Shown here piece after piece: positions 39,262 through 49,440 of a stretch of 64,000 bases of DNA; the first letter of the stretch is position 1; each line of letters opens with the position of its first letter. Position numbers and translations under genes: made by a program. The notes below the pieces were generated by a model. That model was given only the letters and a program-made list of their open reading frames with translations. It did not search any database and was not told the DNA's origin. This stretch comes from Kappaphycus alvarezii. Lineage: Eukaryota; Rhodophyta; Florideophyceae; Gigartinales; Solieriaceae. The stretch is taken from positions 186,001-250,000 of the forward strand of contig NADL03000767.1 in NCBI GenBank assembly GCA_002205965.3, in the 5' to 3' direction.

Positions 39262-40224
39262 CTAAACTCCGATATATCTCACCCTTCTTTGAATTCCATG
39301 GCTGTCCTTGAATTTATTGTGCAGCTTTATGTGCTGCTCTCTCATCTCCCTCCCTAACAATATAAACAGCTTCACTGCATGAATTTCCTCACGAAGAAAT
39401 GCGCGTATCTTTCCAGATCTGCCACATCTATACCAAGATTTGCTGGCAAATAATGTACAAGTTCTCTTCTTACCCCTATAGTGATGGTAGGACGGCTGGT
39501 GTCGATATATGGACCTTGCTTTAACCAGGAGAGCAACTTCCGATGTCGTCATATCTGGGTTGTCAGCAAACTCATGAAACAGAGCTTGTGCGACTTGGTT
39601 CTCTGTATAAGCGGGTTTACAGACCCTTTCTCTATTTTGGAGGTCTTGGACCTTACGGTGGTTCGTGAGGGCGGCAGCCCGACCGGCGACTTGCGTCGCT
39701 TTCGAGAGTGAGGACTGCTTAAATGGGGAGATCACGGCGAAGTCACATGCGATGGGCCGGTCCGGGATGTCAGCTTCAGGATCAGGGGGGTTGACGACGA
39801 GGACGTCGGCTGGCCAAAAATTCCGTACCCGGGACGCGATTCTTAACTTCAAACTCATAGTCCAGGTCGGCGGAGCAGGAAACGTGCCACTCGAATACGT
39901 TACGGACAGAGTTGTGGCGGTGAATGGGTCCAAACTCTGAGACGCAGCGGTCTGCGGCATGATTAGCATGGAAGTCTAGGTCCTGCTGGCAGTAGTGGCA
40001 TTTCAAGGGCAACAAGACTGTGTAGACGGGAGACCGAGGTGCCTGCGCAGCATGATGCTCCAGAGCTTCGATGACAACTTCGTTGCATTGGTGCGATGCT
40101 CCATTACGAAAGCGGCGGCCGCGCAGTGACGAAAGGCCAGGCCGCGTATGCGATGACAGGTCGCTTCCTCCGAGCAGCAGCTAGGGCAAGGCACCCGCAT
40201 CCATAGGTCATCTTCCCAAACCAC
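39262..40224 (-). pseudogene. RT-associated nuclease-like C-terminal domain, copy C
   Basis: Minus-strand pieces in order: CHRIRGLAFRHCAAAAF, LWSIMLRRHLGLP, then CHYCQQDLDFHANHAADRC (a C..C...D..H...C block). After that come PIHRHNSVRNVFEWHV, FWPADVLVVNPPD, ACDFAVISPFKQSS and ATQVAGRAAALTNHRKVQDL. This is the arrangement RH..R...E..(R)PADV...D..V.SP...A...G.A....+K found at the C-terminus of certain RT-type ORFs. It resembles the PD-(D/E)XK nuclease fold (E, D, and a later K); the fold link is inference. Two frame slips. This is the most complete copy here. No polymerase motif was found upstream. Confidence 0.6.
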
Positions 40225-40976
40225 CTTTGCCGTGGCCTCTTGCTATTTCTCGATTTAGATCAGATTGAAGATTGTCGGACATGTCAGCAAGGGAGGCATG
40301 GTCAAAGGCGCCTAGGTCGGTGACGAACGGATCGCCTTGGATCCTGCGGACAAAGTTGAGCAGAGGCGAGCGTGCTTAGCTGACCAGGAAGGATCTACAC
40401 CCACGAGCTCGTTTCCCAAGAAAGGCGACAAAGCGGGGAGTAGAGTAGGCTGCCGTACGTAAGCGGGCTGGGCCAGCGTCCAGAACGATGCCAAGACAGC
40501 CCTGTGCAGGTATGGACCTATGATAGAGAATCCATGCCCTCCTATACCTGCAAAAATCGGTCCTCCTTCCGTAGTTCATGCCAGTGGGGAAACGGAGGAG
40601 TGGCGTCGACGCTGTTATTTCTTCCTTGCGGTAACTTCAGTGTGTCAATTAGGCGCGTATGGTAGGGAGCTCTGTCATATTCTCCGCGGGGGTCCGCGTG
40701 GAGTGTACAATAGGAGGCCTCTCGGAATGTGGCGACAGTTCGGTGAGACATACGGCTGTAATGCCAAAAACGAAAAAATCGACATCAGCCCCTCTTTCCC
40801 CACCCGTTTCCGACAAACGCCTTAACTTCTTGTAAAATGGTTGAATGTGTATGCGGCCCTGGGGAGAACATTTTCATCAACCGAACCTCTGTATGAAAGA
40901 TGATTATTATTTCATTGAGTAGGGGTTGGCGCATTACGGAATACTCCGAGGGATCACGGTTTGCTCAGGTTGAAGC

Positions 40977-41243
40977 CTAATCCTTGTCATCAGACGGCAT
41001 GCACGCGAGTAAAGCGGCGACGACACTGGACCAGACAGCAACAGTTATCCTTTGCAACGGCAGTGCTATGACGGTAGGATAACGGCGGGCAAAGCGACAC
41101 GAGCTCCGTTTGGCGTGGTAGTCGCGGACACGGCGAGAGCGTGCAGAGAGTTCAGCAAGGGTGTCTAATGCGAGAGGGACAAAATAGGACTGGACGTGGA
41201 AGGACAGGTCGGCACCCTCAGGAAGGAATAGTGCGTCATGCAC
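40977..41243 (-). pseudogene. RT/nuclease-family tail, copy D
   Basis: The ORF contains SYFVPLALDTLAELSARSRR, then VRDYHAKRSSCRFARRYP and ITVAVWSSVVAALL. This is the late part of the same domain (F.PlavDT.G.lS....r...ia.r....) that follows the nuclease-like core. Being upstream of copy C on the same strand, it belongs to a separate insertion. The intervening 40.3-40.95 kb holds minus-strand pieces such as FLGNELVGVDPSWSAKHARL that could belong to copy C. Confidence 0.45.
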
Positions 41244-41940
41244 CCTCCGCTGGAAAGGCTTAAGTTAGTTGCATCAGTGAGCTCAGCAGCGCTAGCAGCC
41301 TTCTCGGCGGGGTGTCGGGTCGTGGCTGAGGGATACGAGGAGCATAACTTTCCTCAGGAATTCAAATAGCTGAAACAATCTAACGGCAACTTTCTCTACC
41401 AAACATACGCAAGGGCCGCAATATGAAAACTGCACAGGTTATCGCGTATTGCTAGCGATGAAAGGGACTTTACGTTGGTATTTTCCACAAGTTGAGGAGA
41501 ACCATGTTCTACAAACGTTTAGATGTGTCCCTGTTAAAGAGGCTCTCGCCGACAGGGTTACTCAGGTTCATCTCGCGCTGTTTCTAGACAGCAAGCCCCA
41601 GGGAGCACTCCCTGCACAACGTCCTTCGGGCTACTCTGGCACCAATGCTTCAGTATGTCAACCAACAATGCTCAACCCGCAGTCTAGATTCCTAATTTCA
41701 GTTCTGGAGCCAACGGCAACTCAGCCCAACGTCACATGTGCCGTTTCTTTTCGCACCGGTCATCGCAACCTCTTCCCTTTTTCGCCGCAATTGCTCGACT
41801 AAACTCCACCACCCGCTTCATTCAACTCTTAACCACACAAATCATGACATAAACTACCATAATCCGAACCCTCCAGCCCCGCACCATCCTATCCCATTTT
41901 CCTGCTCAACATCTACTCCTGCTTCCTGCCCTCCCGCACA
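41244..41940. other. Upstream region of the TRIP13 gene
   Basis: A plus-strand ORF (41449-41802) has no recognisable domain. The last 150 bases before the start are C/A-rich with CCACCCGC-like words, resembling the leader of MCM4. No TACAGTAC cluster was seen here. Confidence 0.4.
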
Positions 41941-43260
41941 ATGTCGCCCAGCCCTCCAAACCCCGTGCAAGCCATTCTCGAGGTCCGCGCACAATCCTCT
42001 GCAGACGTGCGCCACCTGCGCACCATTTCTACAGCCCATCTCTCCGAGCATTCATTTCTCTCTGCCGGACCCTTCCCCACCCTTCCACCCTCCACACCGC
42101 CATTCTTTCCGCTAACCTCCATCTCTTTCCCGACACCGAACGCGCAGTGCCGTACTGGCGCGTGCGAGTTAAGATATGCGTCTACGTGTGTGTGGAGGAC
42201 CGTGCTGAAAATTGCGCGAGATGGAGACGTGGAAATTGGCGCGCAAAGTGGGCAACAAGGGAATTTGGAGGAGTTTGCGGAGGTGATTGAGTTGCCGAGT
42301 GTGAGATTGGAGGGGGTTTGGGAGCGCTTGGAGTATGGAGGCGGGAATGTGAAGGAGCGGTTGGTTGGGTATGTGGGGACGGGATGGGAGCTGGGGAGAC
42401 GGGGGTGGATCGTGGGGTAGTCGGATGGAATGGGATGGTGTTGTTGCACGGGCCTCCGGGTACGGGGAAGACAAGCTTATGTCGTGGTTGCTGCAGAAGA
42501 TCAGCGTGTGGTATGCGGGAAATCGCGGGGTGCTGGTGGAGGTGAAGATGGAGCGATTGTTGAGCAAGTGGTTCTCGGAGAGTGGAGAACGAGTGGGGAA
42601 GTTGTTTGAGGGGGTGAGGAGCTGGCTGGTGGGATTGGCGGTGGGTGGTGGGGTGTTGTTGGATGAGGTGGAGGGGGGGAATGCGGAGGGAGGGTAGGAT
42701 TGGGAATGAGCCGGGGGATGGAATCCGGGTGGTAAATAGTCTGTTGGGTGGGGTAGACTCGTTGCGAAATGTGGGAAACGTGGTGGTGGTTTGTACGAGC
42801 AACCTTATGGAGGGGATTGACCGGGCGTTGATGGATCGAGTGGATGTGCGAATGTGGGTCGGGTTGCCGGGGATTGAAGGCGAGGTGCGGGATTCTGGCG
42901 AGTGTTGTGAGAGAACTTGTGTTGAAAGGCGTGGTGAGGGCGCGGCAGATGGAGAAGAATGTTGAGAGCAAAGAAATGTATGAGGTGGGGAAAGAGTGTG
43001 AGGGAATGTCCGGTAGGGGTTTGAGGAAGCTCGGCGTGTTGGCTTTGGCAAGTTTGGGATTGTGGGCGGTGGATCAGCCTGTAGAATGGGCAACGTTCTT
43101 AAAGGCGATGCGGGGGTGGCTGTGGAGCTATCTGTTGAAGGGAAGAAATCAACGGCTAACGGCGGAGGGCAGGAAGGCTTTGATGCCGATGGATGCGAAA
43201 TGTAGGAGCTGGCTTGTTACAGCTGTCAACTTAGGGGCGAAATCGTTCTGTTCAGTGTAA
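41941..43260 (+). CDS. TRIP13: Pch2/TRIP13-type AAA+ ATPase (frame-slipped)
   Basis: Pch2/TRIP13 remodels HORMA-domain proteins such as Mad2/p31 and meiotic Hop1 using ATP. The sequence gives, across frames, [16 protein letters not shown], Walker [12 protein letters not shown] and [20 protein letters not shown]. Walker [24 protein letters not shown], sensor [20 protein letters not shown] and [11 protein letters not shown] follow, then the sensor-2/lid block [23 protein letters not shown] and MSGRGLRKL are diagnostic for this family. At least four one-base slips occur (near 42410, 42475, 42690 and 42893), and probably one more in the N-terminal part near 42150. All ATPase motifs survive. No introns. 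It stands alone between repeats, with a TACAGTAC cluster immediately 3' of its stop. Confidence 0.85.
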
Positions 43261-43261
43261 C

Positions 43262-43335
43262 AAAAGTATTTACAGTACAAAATGAATCATTTCACAAATG
43301 TTTACAGTACTGTACAGTGTACAGTACTTGTGTTG
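43262..43335. repeat. TACAGTAC-word cluster
   Basis: ATTTACAGTACAAAATG, then TTTACAGTACTGTACAGTGT and ACAGTACTTG within 75 bases. Begins directly after the TRIP13 stop codon at 43260, so it may lie in the 3' UTR or terminator region. Confidence 0.8.
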
Positions 43336-43662
43336 AAGGTTGTCCGTATGAGTCGGACATGTCGTAAAGTTGGCTGCGGCAAAGTGTGCAATGCTAATGA
43401 ACACGTTCAGCACAAAGCTTGGCTCCGCGGCCCTGCCTCTCCGCTCTGCCTCTGTTTACTGGGCCTGAGGCCAGGCCTCTATATCATTCTCTCTATGCCC
43501 ATTCGCGGGGTTCTGTCTAGCGTCGGCGAGCTGACTCAAGCCACGGCGCGCTGACAATAGCAACAGGCGTCACCGCCCTATCGGATCTGCATTGCTTCGT
43601 GATGTTATTCAATCCGTAATGCGTACGGTTCGATACTCGCCGCGCTCGCCTTTTGCATAGTA

Positions 43663-44318
43663 TCACACCACCCCCAGTTGCAGCTCTTTAACAAGCAAGT
43701 ACTTCCAACTCTCAATGTTCTGTGAAAAGGCTCTATGATACGAGAGAATCAGCAAACCAGTAGCTGCAATCCGGTTCAAAAGCTTGTGTGTGACTGGATT
43801 GTGAATTGAAAGAGCGCAGGTAATTTTCGCTTTTCTTTTCACCCAGCGAAAAGTATTTAACCCTCTCGATTCGAACGAGTCTATAATCCGCTGCACCGTT
43901 TGTCGGAGCCGGTACTCCCTAATCATGCAAAGTGGTAATGGTGTCGAATCGTCTTTTCGAGTCAACATGTAGTACATGTAAGAATATATCAGCAGTAGCA
44001 ATAGTCTGCAGAGTACTCTTGATGTGAAATTTCCGCAGCGTAAGAAGAATAAGAAACCGACTTTTGCTTCATGCTTGCCCAGTCAATCAAGTGATACGTA
44101 GTGGAACCCCTCTCTGCAGTTTTGTACCGAATCCAGCATGCGAACATGGTCTTTCTATACTGTTGACTAGCTACTAGCCGATATGTTAAACAAGAGAGAG
44201 AGAAATGGAGACCTTTAATTTGATTTTTAGTGGGCCTGCTAAACAGACTCAACCCAGCACCGGCTAAACCGATGCCCACGCCAACAGAAGGGAAGGAAGA
44301 AAATTCCACTACCGACAC
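43663..44318 (-). pseudogene. Ty1/copia RNase H fragment
   Basis: The minus-strand ORF 44318-43989 contains TTYHLIDWASMKQKSVSYSS followed by YAAEI. This is the copia RNase H pattern (..i.W.S.KQ..V..SS..AE). The next ORF (44001-43663) continues with YRLRQTVQRIIDSFESRGL, RWVKRKAKITCALSIHNPVT and LLNRIAATG, matching the end of that domain, where W+.g..niADaLTK is expected. The D of the ADALTK motif is lost (ITCALSIH). About 220 codons, in two frames. Confidence 0.65.
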
Positions 44319-44469
44319 ACCTGCGGGCCAAGGCGGTGGTAGCTTGAAAAACTCCCTGTGTAAGCGCGATGCTTACAGAGAGCGGCGACGACGTCGACAT
44401 GTGCTCCCGGTTTGCGGCTTGCCCAGTCAATCAAGTGATACGTAGTGGCACCCCTCTCTGCAGTTTGGT
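44073..44469. repeat. 54-bp direct repeat pair, 343 bp apart
   Basis: Bases 44073-44126 and 44416-44469 share the word GCTTGCCCAGTCAATCAAGT and the rest of a 54-base stretch with only a few differences. On the minus strand both encode the copia RNase H words TTYHLIDWAS. The second copy is detached from the rest of the domain and abuts an unrelated ORF. Confidence 0.85.
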
Positions 44470-45800
44470 ACTCCTCTCATCATAGCCTCTGTTGAAACCT
44501 TCGCATTAAACCATCCTACATACAACCTTTCGAACCAATCTTCCATGCTTCTTTCCTCATTACCTAGTTCATTAGACGATCTCATGCCGAGCAATTGCCT
44601 AAACTCATTACTCGACATAAGCAACTGGCCTGCATTAGTACCTGTCACTCGAAATTGCCGCAATACGAACCAGTCTGCGCATCTCTGTCCCAATGTTAGG
44701 ATTTAGCATTTCTCCCCAACCTTCTTTTCAGCCATTTGCCTACAACGCTGCGCACTTTCTTCATCGCTTTGCCCGCTGAAAAGGGTCTTATCTAAGCAAA
44801 CGTTGCTTTTGGGAATCGCAATCCACGTGTTCAGGCTAGTCTGCAATGACGGGGGGACGGTGAACATGAACCGTAAACGCGACAGAATTTAGCTGTACCT
44901 CCTTCTCTAACTGCAATAGCTGTCATCTTGTTATTACCCAAACGCCTTGAAGTTGCGGCAACATGCTTAGTTGCAAAGAAACCTTCGGGGCCTAACTCTG
45001 GATCATCATCGACTACGAATTCCTTCCGACGATCCATCCAATTGAGAATGCTTCTCGTAGGACGTCATGCGCTTGCACACTCAGTGCTGGTCTAATGTGA
45101 CGCCATAATGGCCTTCTGAGCTGGAGCTTCCTCAAACACGTGATTCAAATTGCTGTTTGCGAGCTAGAGCCTTGCACACCAGTCATAGACGCTGCACCAC
45201 GACAGTCCCTTCCCGTATCGTGCAAATGAAGCTCAGTAGCTTCTGCTTCTCTTCTTCCAAATAATTTTTAGAGGGTTGAGAAATGATTTTGCCACAAATG
45301 GATGGGAACCTAAGATGTGGTCCGGCATCAAAAAAACTGACCAAGACCGTGTTGCATGAGAATCTATAAAGGACTCTTCCCATAGCCTCGATCTGCGGTA
45401 ACCACATCCATTCATAGCTTCTTCCCCACGCCATCCAATAATATGTCAAAAGCTTCGCACACAGAATCATTTTGCCTCTCCACGGCGGCGAAAACGCATA
45501 GCAAGAATAATTCTAAATAACGCATTAGCAATAGCATCTGCCGAATGCCCTTCCTTGTCGACCTTTCTCGTGCTGAGCATTTTAACCTGATTATCACACG
45601 CTCTTGTCCGAAAAAGATCATCTAAGGTTGCCATTAAATGTAGGGGTGTGAAAAAGATCTTTCTTGTATCCCTAAATGCCAGCGTTTCGAACTCTGTCAG
45701 AAAACGGTCTGATCTCTCCGCGCATTCCAAGTAGTTTTTATCAGAACCTCTTCCTGTTGGTGAGTACGCAATAAATTTGCAGCAATAAATCTTATGCACT
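44427..45800 (-). pseudogene. Degraded unrecognised gene, possibly with a YqaJ-like motif
   Basis: Minus-strand ORF pieces in order: 45799-45467 (DKEGHSADAIANALFRIILA, then MRFRRRGE), 45470-45183 (EAMGRVLYRFSCNTVLVSFF), 45037-44831 (DRRKEFVVDDDPELGPEGFF) and 44693-44427 (DWFVLRQFRVTGTNAGQLL). They are protein-like and in a consistent order. The last piece resembles the opening motif of YqaJ/lambda-exonuclease-type nucleases (W...R...iT.S.a), but the catalytic residues are not visible. Probably an old mobile-element gene. I do not know the family. Confidence 0.35.
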
Positions 45801-45849
45801 CCAGTGATGGAGGTGTGGTGCCAGCTTGCCTTAGTACAAAGATAGCCTT

Positions 45850-46733
45850 TTCAAAGCTAAAACCGGTAGTATGCGAGAATTAAAAACAGCTAAGTAACGG
45901 TACATGTCGGCTAATGAAACGGGCTCGCAGTTTATCTTCTTCAACCGCACATACACATTTAGCCATTCCAAAAGTTCGCGGAGTAAACTCTACATAAGAG
46001 AACAACAAACCCGCATCTTCGGCGCAAGATTCTTTACGTTGCATCAACTTTCATGTTGACACAGAAACAGCGCATAAATGACGTGCACGGTGCTGAATAA
46101 CTGTACTCCAAACTCCTTTTCCATCATAACGGTTGTACATTCGTTGCGCTGGCGGTCCACTTCGCACTGGCGTCGTATCGGCTTGCACGTGTGCCGCGTA
46201 TGCTACGCCCCCTTGCTCGCCCTCTCGTCGCGCTACCCCTTAGTCTCCTTCCTCTACTACGCCCCCTTGCCCTCCCAGCATCATTACACGTAAATTCGCA
46301 CATCATCAGCAGTTGTAGCTGGATCTCCCGTAGTTCGTGGCGTTGCCGCGTGCGATCTTATCAGACCACTCTGTGTTTGTTCAGGTAATGGAGTAGCGGT
46401 CTGTGTATTTTGAGGAGCGATAGCGGGTAGCGAAGAGACCGCTGCACCGGAAGGGCTACGCTGAGCTGACATGGCGGCATGAATGGAGCAAGATCGTTGC
46501 CGTTGGGTCAATTTTTCCTCAATTTGACTTCTGAAAGCCGAGGCGGTGCAGAAGAGATCCCAGACGCAGCGTGATCCAATTTTTTGATTGAATCGCAGCT
46601 TCAAGGCCTTAATCTGTGTCATATGTACCCTTGTATTGGCCGTTGTGTTCAGTATACTGAACATAAGAAGCAAAAGTTCATTTCAGCATTTTTTTAATTA
46701 TGTTCACTATAGCGATCCTTAAAGGCACTAGGG
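45850..46733. other. No firmly supported gene
   Basis: Bases 46185-46290 are CCCTTGC/CGTAGC-rich, giving Arg/Gly-rich minus-strand frames. The minus-strand ORF 46673-46284 (basic N-terminal part, then Ser/Ala/Pro/Thr-rich) could be the start of the gene described at 45.8-44.4 kb, but no motif proves it. Confidence 0.35.
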
Positions 46734-46849
46734 ATATAAACCCTGGTTTGGAGCGGCCGGCTTTACCCAGCCGGCCTCAACCAAAGTTTCAACCACAGTT
46801 CTACCTTGATCTGCTCGTGTGCGCTTAACACCACACATCATAGTAGCAT
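46734..46849 (+). repeat. Left 116-bp direct repeat (LTR remnant)
   Basis: Shares most bases with 51106-51221, including a TATAAA start and a GCTCGTGTGCGCTTAACA end. It differs mainly in the central GGCCGGCTTTACCCAGCCGG block, which is a short inverted repeat in this copy only. The sequence to the left of the repeat does not match the other copy. Confidence 0.8.
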
Positions 46850-46990
46850 CCCAAGTAAGTTGTGCCTTATTGTGCGTTTTTCTAATCCGCCAGTTGGGAT
46901 AAAATATCTACTAGATTTATCTCAGCTGCCCGATTGCAAACAGAGACTAACATTGTGTTTTTCACTCTGACCTTTACGCGGTAACCCACA

Positions 46991-47719
46991 GTGTCGAACA
47001 ACAGGAAGTCAAAGGGCCGCCCTTTGTCGCCGTCAGAGTACGACTCAGAAGACCTCACCTACTTTCGTTCCTCGTCCACCTCGCCAATATCACCGACTGG
47101 CGAGGAAGAATATCCCAAGACCCCGCCTCGTCCGTCGACTCCGAGAACACCGATCGCATTACTCAGCCCCGAGAAGCTCAAGACACCGACTCCGACTTAC
47201 CAAGATCTTTTCGTACCCCAAGCACTGTCAGTGGCATCTCCCCTTGTTACGGTCGAAGAGCCTCGCACCCCTTTTGGCTCGTTCACCCTACCCTCATCGA
47301 CCGGTCTTCGATCCTTACCCCGGTCCCGAGGAAGCCGTCGCGTCCGACCGTCTCGAACCCGTCAAGGCCATCGAAAAGTTCAAGGGCTCCTCCGAGACGG
47401 CTTCAAGTGCTGCCAGACTCCGCCTCTATTTCGATTCAAAGGGTAGTAAACCATCGAATCCGCAAGGCTAGGCCCTCGAAAAGTCCGCGGATGAACAAGA
47501 ATCCGAAGAGTTCTCCGTTTCATTGTCATCATTGCCAAATAACCTCCTCCCGTCGCGTTCAGTACTTTAAGCACCTCCGTTCCCGTCGTCACATCCGCCG
47601 TACAAGCAAGAAGGAGTACCAAGTGCAAGGACTGCCAAATTGGGTTGTTCAGTGAACAAGATCTTGTCTGCCATCAGAACAGGGCTCAGCATCGACTCAC
47701 AGTCAAGGGTCACAATTAG
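46991..47719 (+). CDS. Two-finger C2H2 protein (frame-slipped)
   Basis: The start MSNNRKSKGRPLSPSEYDSE follows the left direct repeat by 140 bp. The first ~150 codons are Ser/Pro/Thr-rich with repeated TP/SP dipeptides (KTPPRPSTPRTP), possible proline-directed kinase sites. Slips near 47290 and 47420 lead into FHCHHCQITSSRRVQYFKHL with a closing H (C-x2-C-x12-H-x5-H). After another slip near 47630 comes CKDCQIGLFSEQDLVCHQNR with a closing H (same spacing). The stop is at about 47719. Each finger is a U1-like/C2H2 zinc finger. It could be the element's gag/ORF1 or a host-like gene caught inside it. A remnant at 37.46 kb has the same plan. Confidence 0.5.
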
Positions 47720-47865
47720 TATCTTTATTTTCCTTTAAAATTTCTTGTTTTTGAGTAACAGAAAGGAAAATAGAGCAATAAGGTCATTTCTCAATCGAAT
47801 TCGTTCGTGTTGTGTTCACCCTTCCGCTGTGATTACAAGCTTTCCCCTGCTGCCCCCAGATCCTT

Positions 47866-47912
47866 GTAGTAGGACTTACAATTTTTAGTCCTACAATTGT
47901 AAGTCCTACTAC
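47866..47912. repeat. 18-bp-arm hairpin
   Basis: The left arm GTAGTAGGACTTACAATT (47866-47883) is exactly complementary to 47895-47912, with an 11-base loop TTTAGTCCTAC. The word AATTGTAAGTCC is repeated once more just downstream (47913-47924), so the structure also has a direct-repeat component. Confidence 0.9.
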
Positions 47913-48046
47913 AATTGTAAGTCCGTATCGCCATCAGAACCTAGACAGGACAACCGACGCAAAGCAAGAATCGGAAGAAGGGCTACTATAACACACCCAA
48001 CGTGACTGAAGTCAAACCTTACGTCAGAGAAAGAACTTTTTGTAAG

Positions 48047-48120
48047 TGCTCCTGGCGGATTTGAACCCGCGAACACTTCATCAGGAGCTGCTTTCACTTA
48101 ACCGCTAGGTCACCAGGACC
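48047..48120 (-). tRNA. tRNA-like sequence, probably decayed or SINE-derived
   Basis: On the minus strand, 74 bases run from GGTCCTG to CAGGAGC plus a discriminator A. The acceptor stem has 6 of 7 pairs. A box-A-like stretch (TAGCGGTTAAGTG) and a box-B-like GGGTTCAAATCC are present. The T stem seems to lack one base, and the anticodon stem pairs poorly. If the loop is CTCCTGA the anticodon would be CCT (Arg), but this is uncertain. It sits inside a retroelement, so a tRNA pseudogene or SINE head is more likely than a working tRNA. Confidence 0.45.
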
Positions 48121-48980
48121 GAAATTTGACGGTACAAGGAGAGCCAATCAGGTTATGAATCACAAATATTTCAAAAATCATTGCTCGCCCGACGCCACCC
48201 CGCTCCATCGACTGGCCCATCTTGTGCGCCTTACACGCCGAACTTCACGCTTCGACCTCTTGCGTTTGATTCCCTAGGTGCCCCTTCCCATGGAACTATT
48301 CCATTGATCGAGGAGTTAGTTCCACGGATCGCGTCCAAGTGTTACTTGACAGTTGGCGTTATCCGCCGCCGTATCTACCAGCGACTGAGTTGCACCCTCT
48401 GGTCATCCATTGCTGAAGCTATCCTGTCGCGATCCCCGATGCGCATTGACGACGAAGTACATCCGGTTAGATCTTAACCGTATAGATAGGACGTGCGCAG
48501 TCCCCAGTAGATACTGAACGCATTAAAATTCTTCTTCTTGGCATTTTGAAAAAAAAGCTTGCTGGAGGCTTCGCATCGTGGGTAGTTAGCCCAAGAACCA
48601 TTTAGAAAACTCTGTTACTTCAAGTGTTACAGAAATCTTGTACACGTATCACCACATGTACATGTGTAAAGTCTGAAACTTCCCTCAGGTACCAGGCCAA
48701 ACACTGTTACTCCTTTTGTGAACCTAATCGCTATGGATCAGCCGCAAGTCACCCTATAGTCCCTTACGCAAATGGTGCTTCAGTTGCAGGAGAATCTCGA
48801 GCATGCCGAAAACCAGATTGCGGCACACCGATCAGAGCTTTCTATTGCAGCGCAAAAGGTATCCTCCCTGAATCTGAACTCGTAAACGCCCGAAACCAGG
48901 CCAATTCGTCAAGTAATGCCTCAGTGGACAGTCAGGCTGGCCCAAAGAAAAACAAGCCAACTAAATTCACTGTGAAAGGA
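48121..48980. other. Element interior, no recognised gene
   Basis: The plus-strand ORF 48181-48477 (ATIPLIEELVPRIASKCYLT-like wording in part) and 48624-49028 show protein-like composition without a family match. The last part (about 48880 on) flows into the gag-like block and is probably its N-terminal region. Confidence 0.35.
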
Positions 48981-48984
48981 TCAA

Positions 48985-49440
48985 TTGGCAGCTGGTGTGT
49001 TCAGATGGACAACTCTCGGAGCAAATGATGGCATTGGACCCCTACACATAGCACCCAGCTACTTGGCTGGCAATGCCCATGAATGGTGGATGGTCCACTC
49101 AAAGACAGAAGAACGGAAAGGGATAAATTCCTGGCAGACCCTGAAGGGTGCTCTGATCCAGCGTTTTGAAGCACTGAACAAAGAGAAGATCGCTCAAGAC
49201 AAACTCGCCCGTTGGTAACAAGTCAAAGATGTTCCCACCTTCAACGAAGACTTCAGCAAAATTATACTCGACATCACCGATATTGGAGTTAAAGACCAGG
49301 TAGATCGTTACTCTCGCGGTTTGAAGCCCTATGTCTGGAAGGCGTTGTGCACCAAAGAATACGGCAAACTCTCCGATCTAATGAGGGATGGTGAGCGAGT
49401 GGAGGCGGTCTATCAGCGTTCTGGACCCTGTAACCTACCA
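48985..49440 (+). pseudogene. Gypsy gag (capsid-like) fragment
   Basis: APSYLAGNAHEWWMVHSKTE, then WQTLKGALIQRFEALNKEKI and AQDKLAR form the classic retrotransposon gag block (A...L.g.A..Ww......+...W..f...l...F). After the stop the reading continues in another frame as RYSRGLKPYVWKAL and DLMRDGERVEAVYQ, the late capsid region. It ends abruptly near 49.43 kb, where integrase sequence begins with no protease or polymerase between. Confidence 0.7.

Noticed and set aside
42182..43093. 303-codon minus-strand open frame, Pro/Ser/His-rich
   Set aside because: Antisense to TRIP13, whose G-rich codons produce Pro/Thr/Ser on the other strand. The plus-strand protein is clearly the conserved one.
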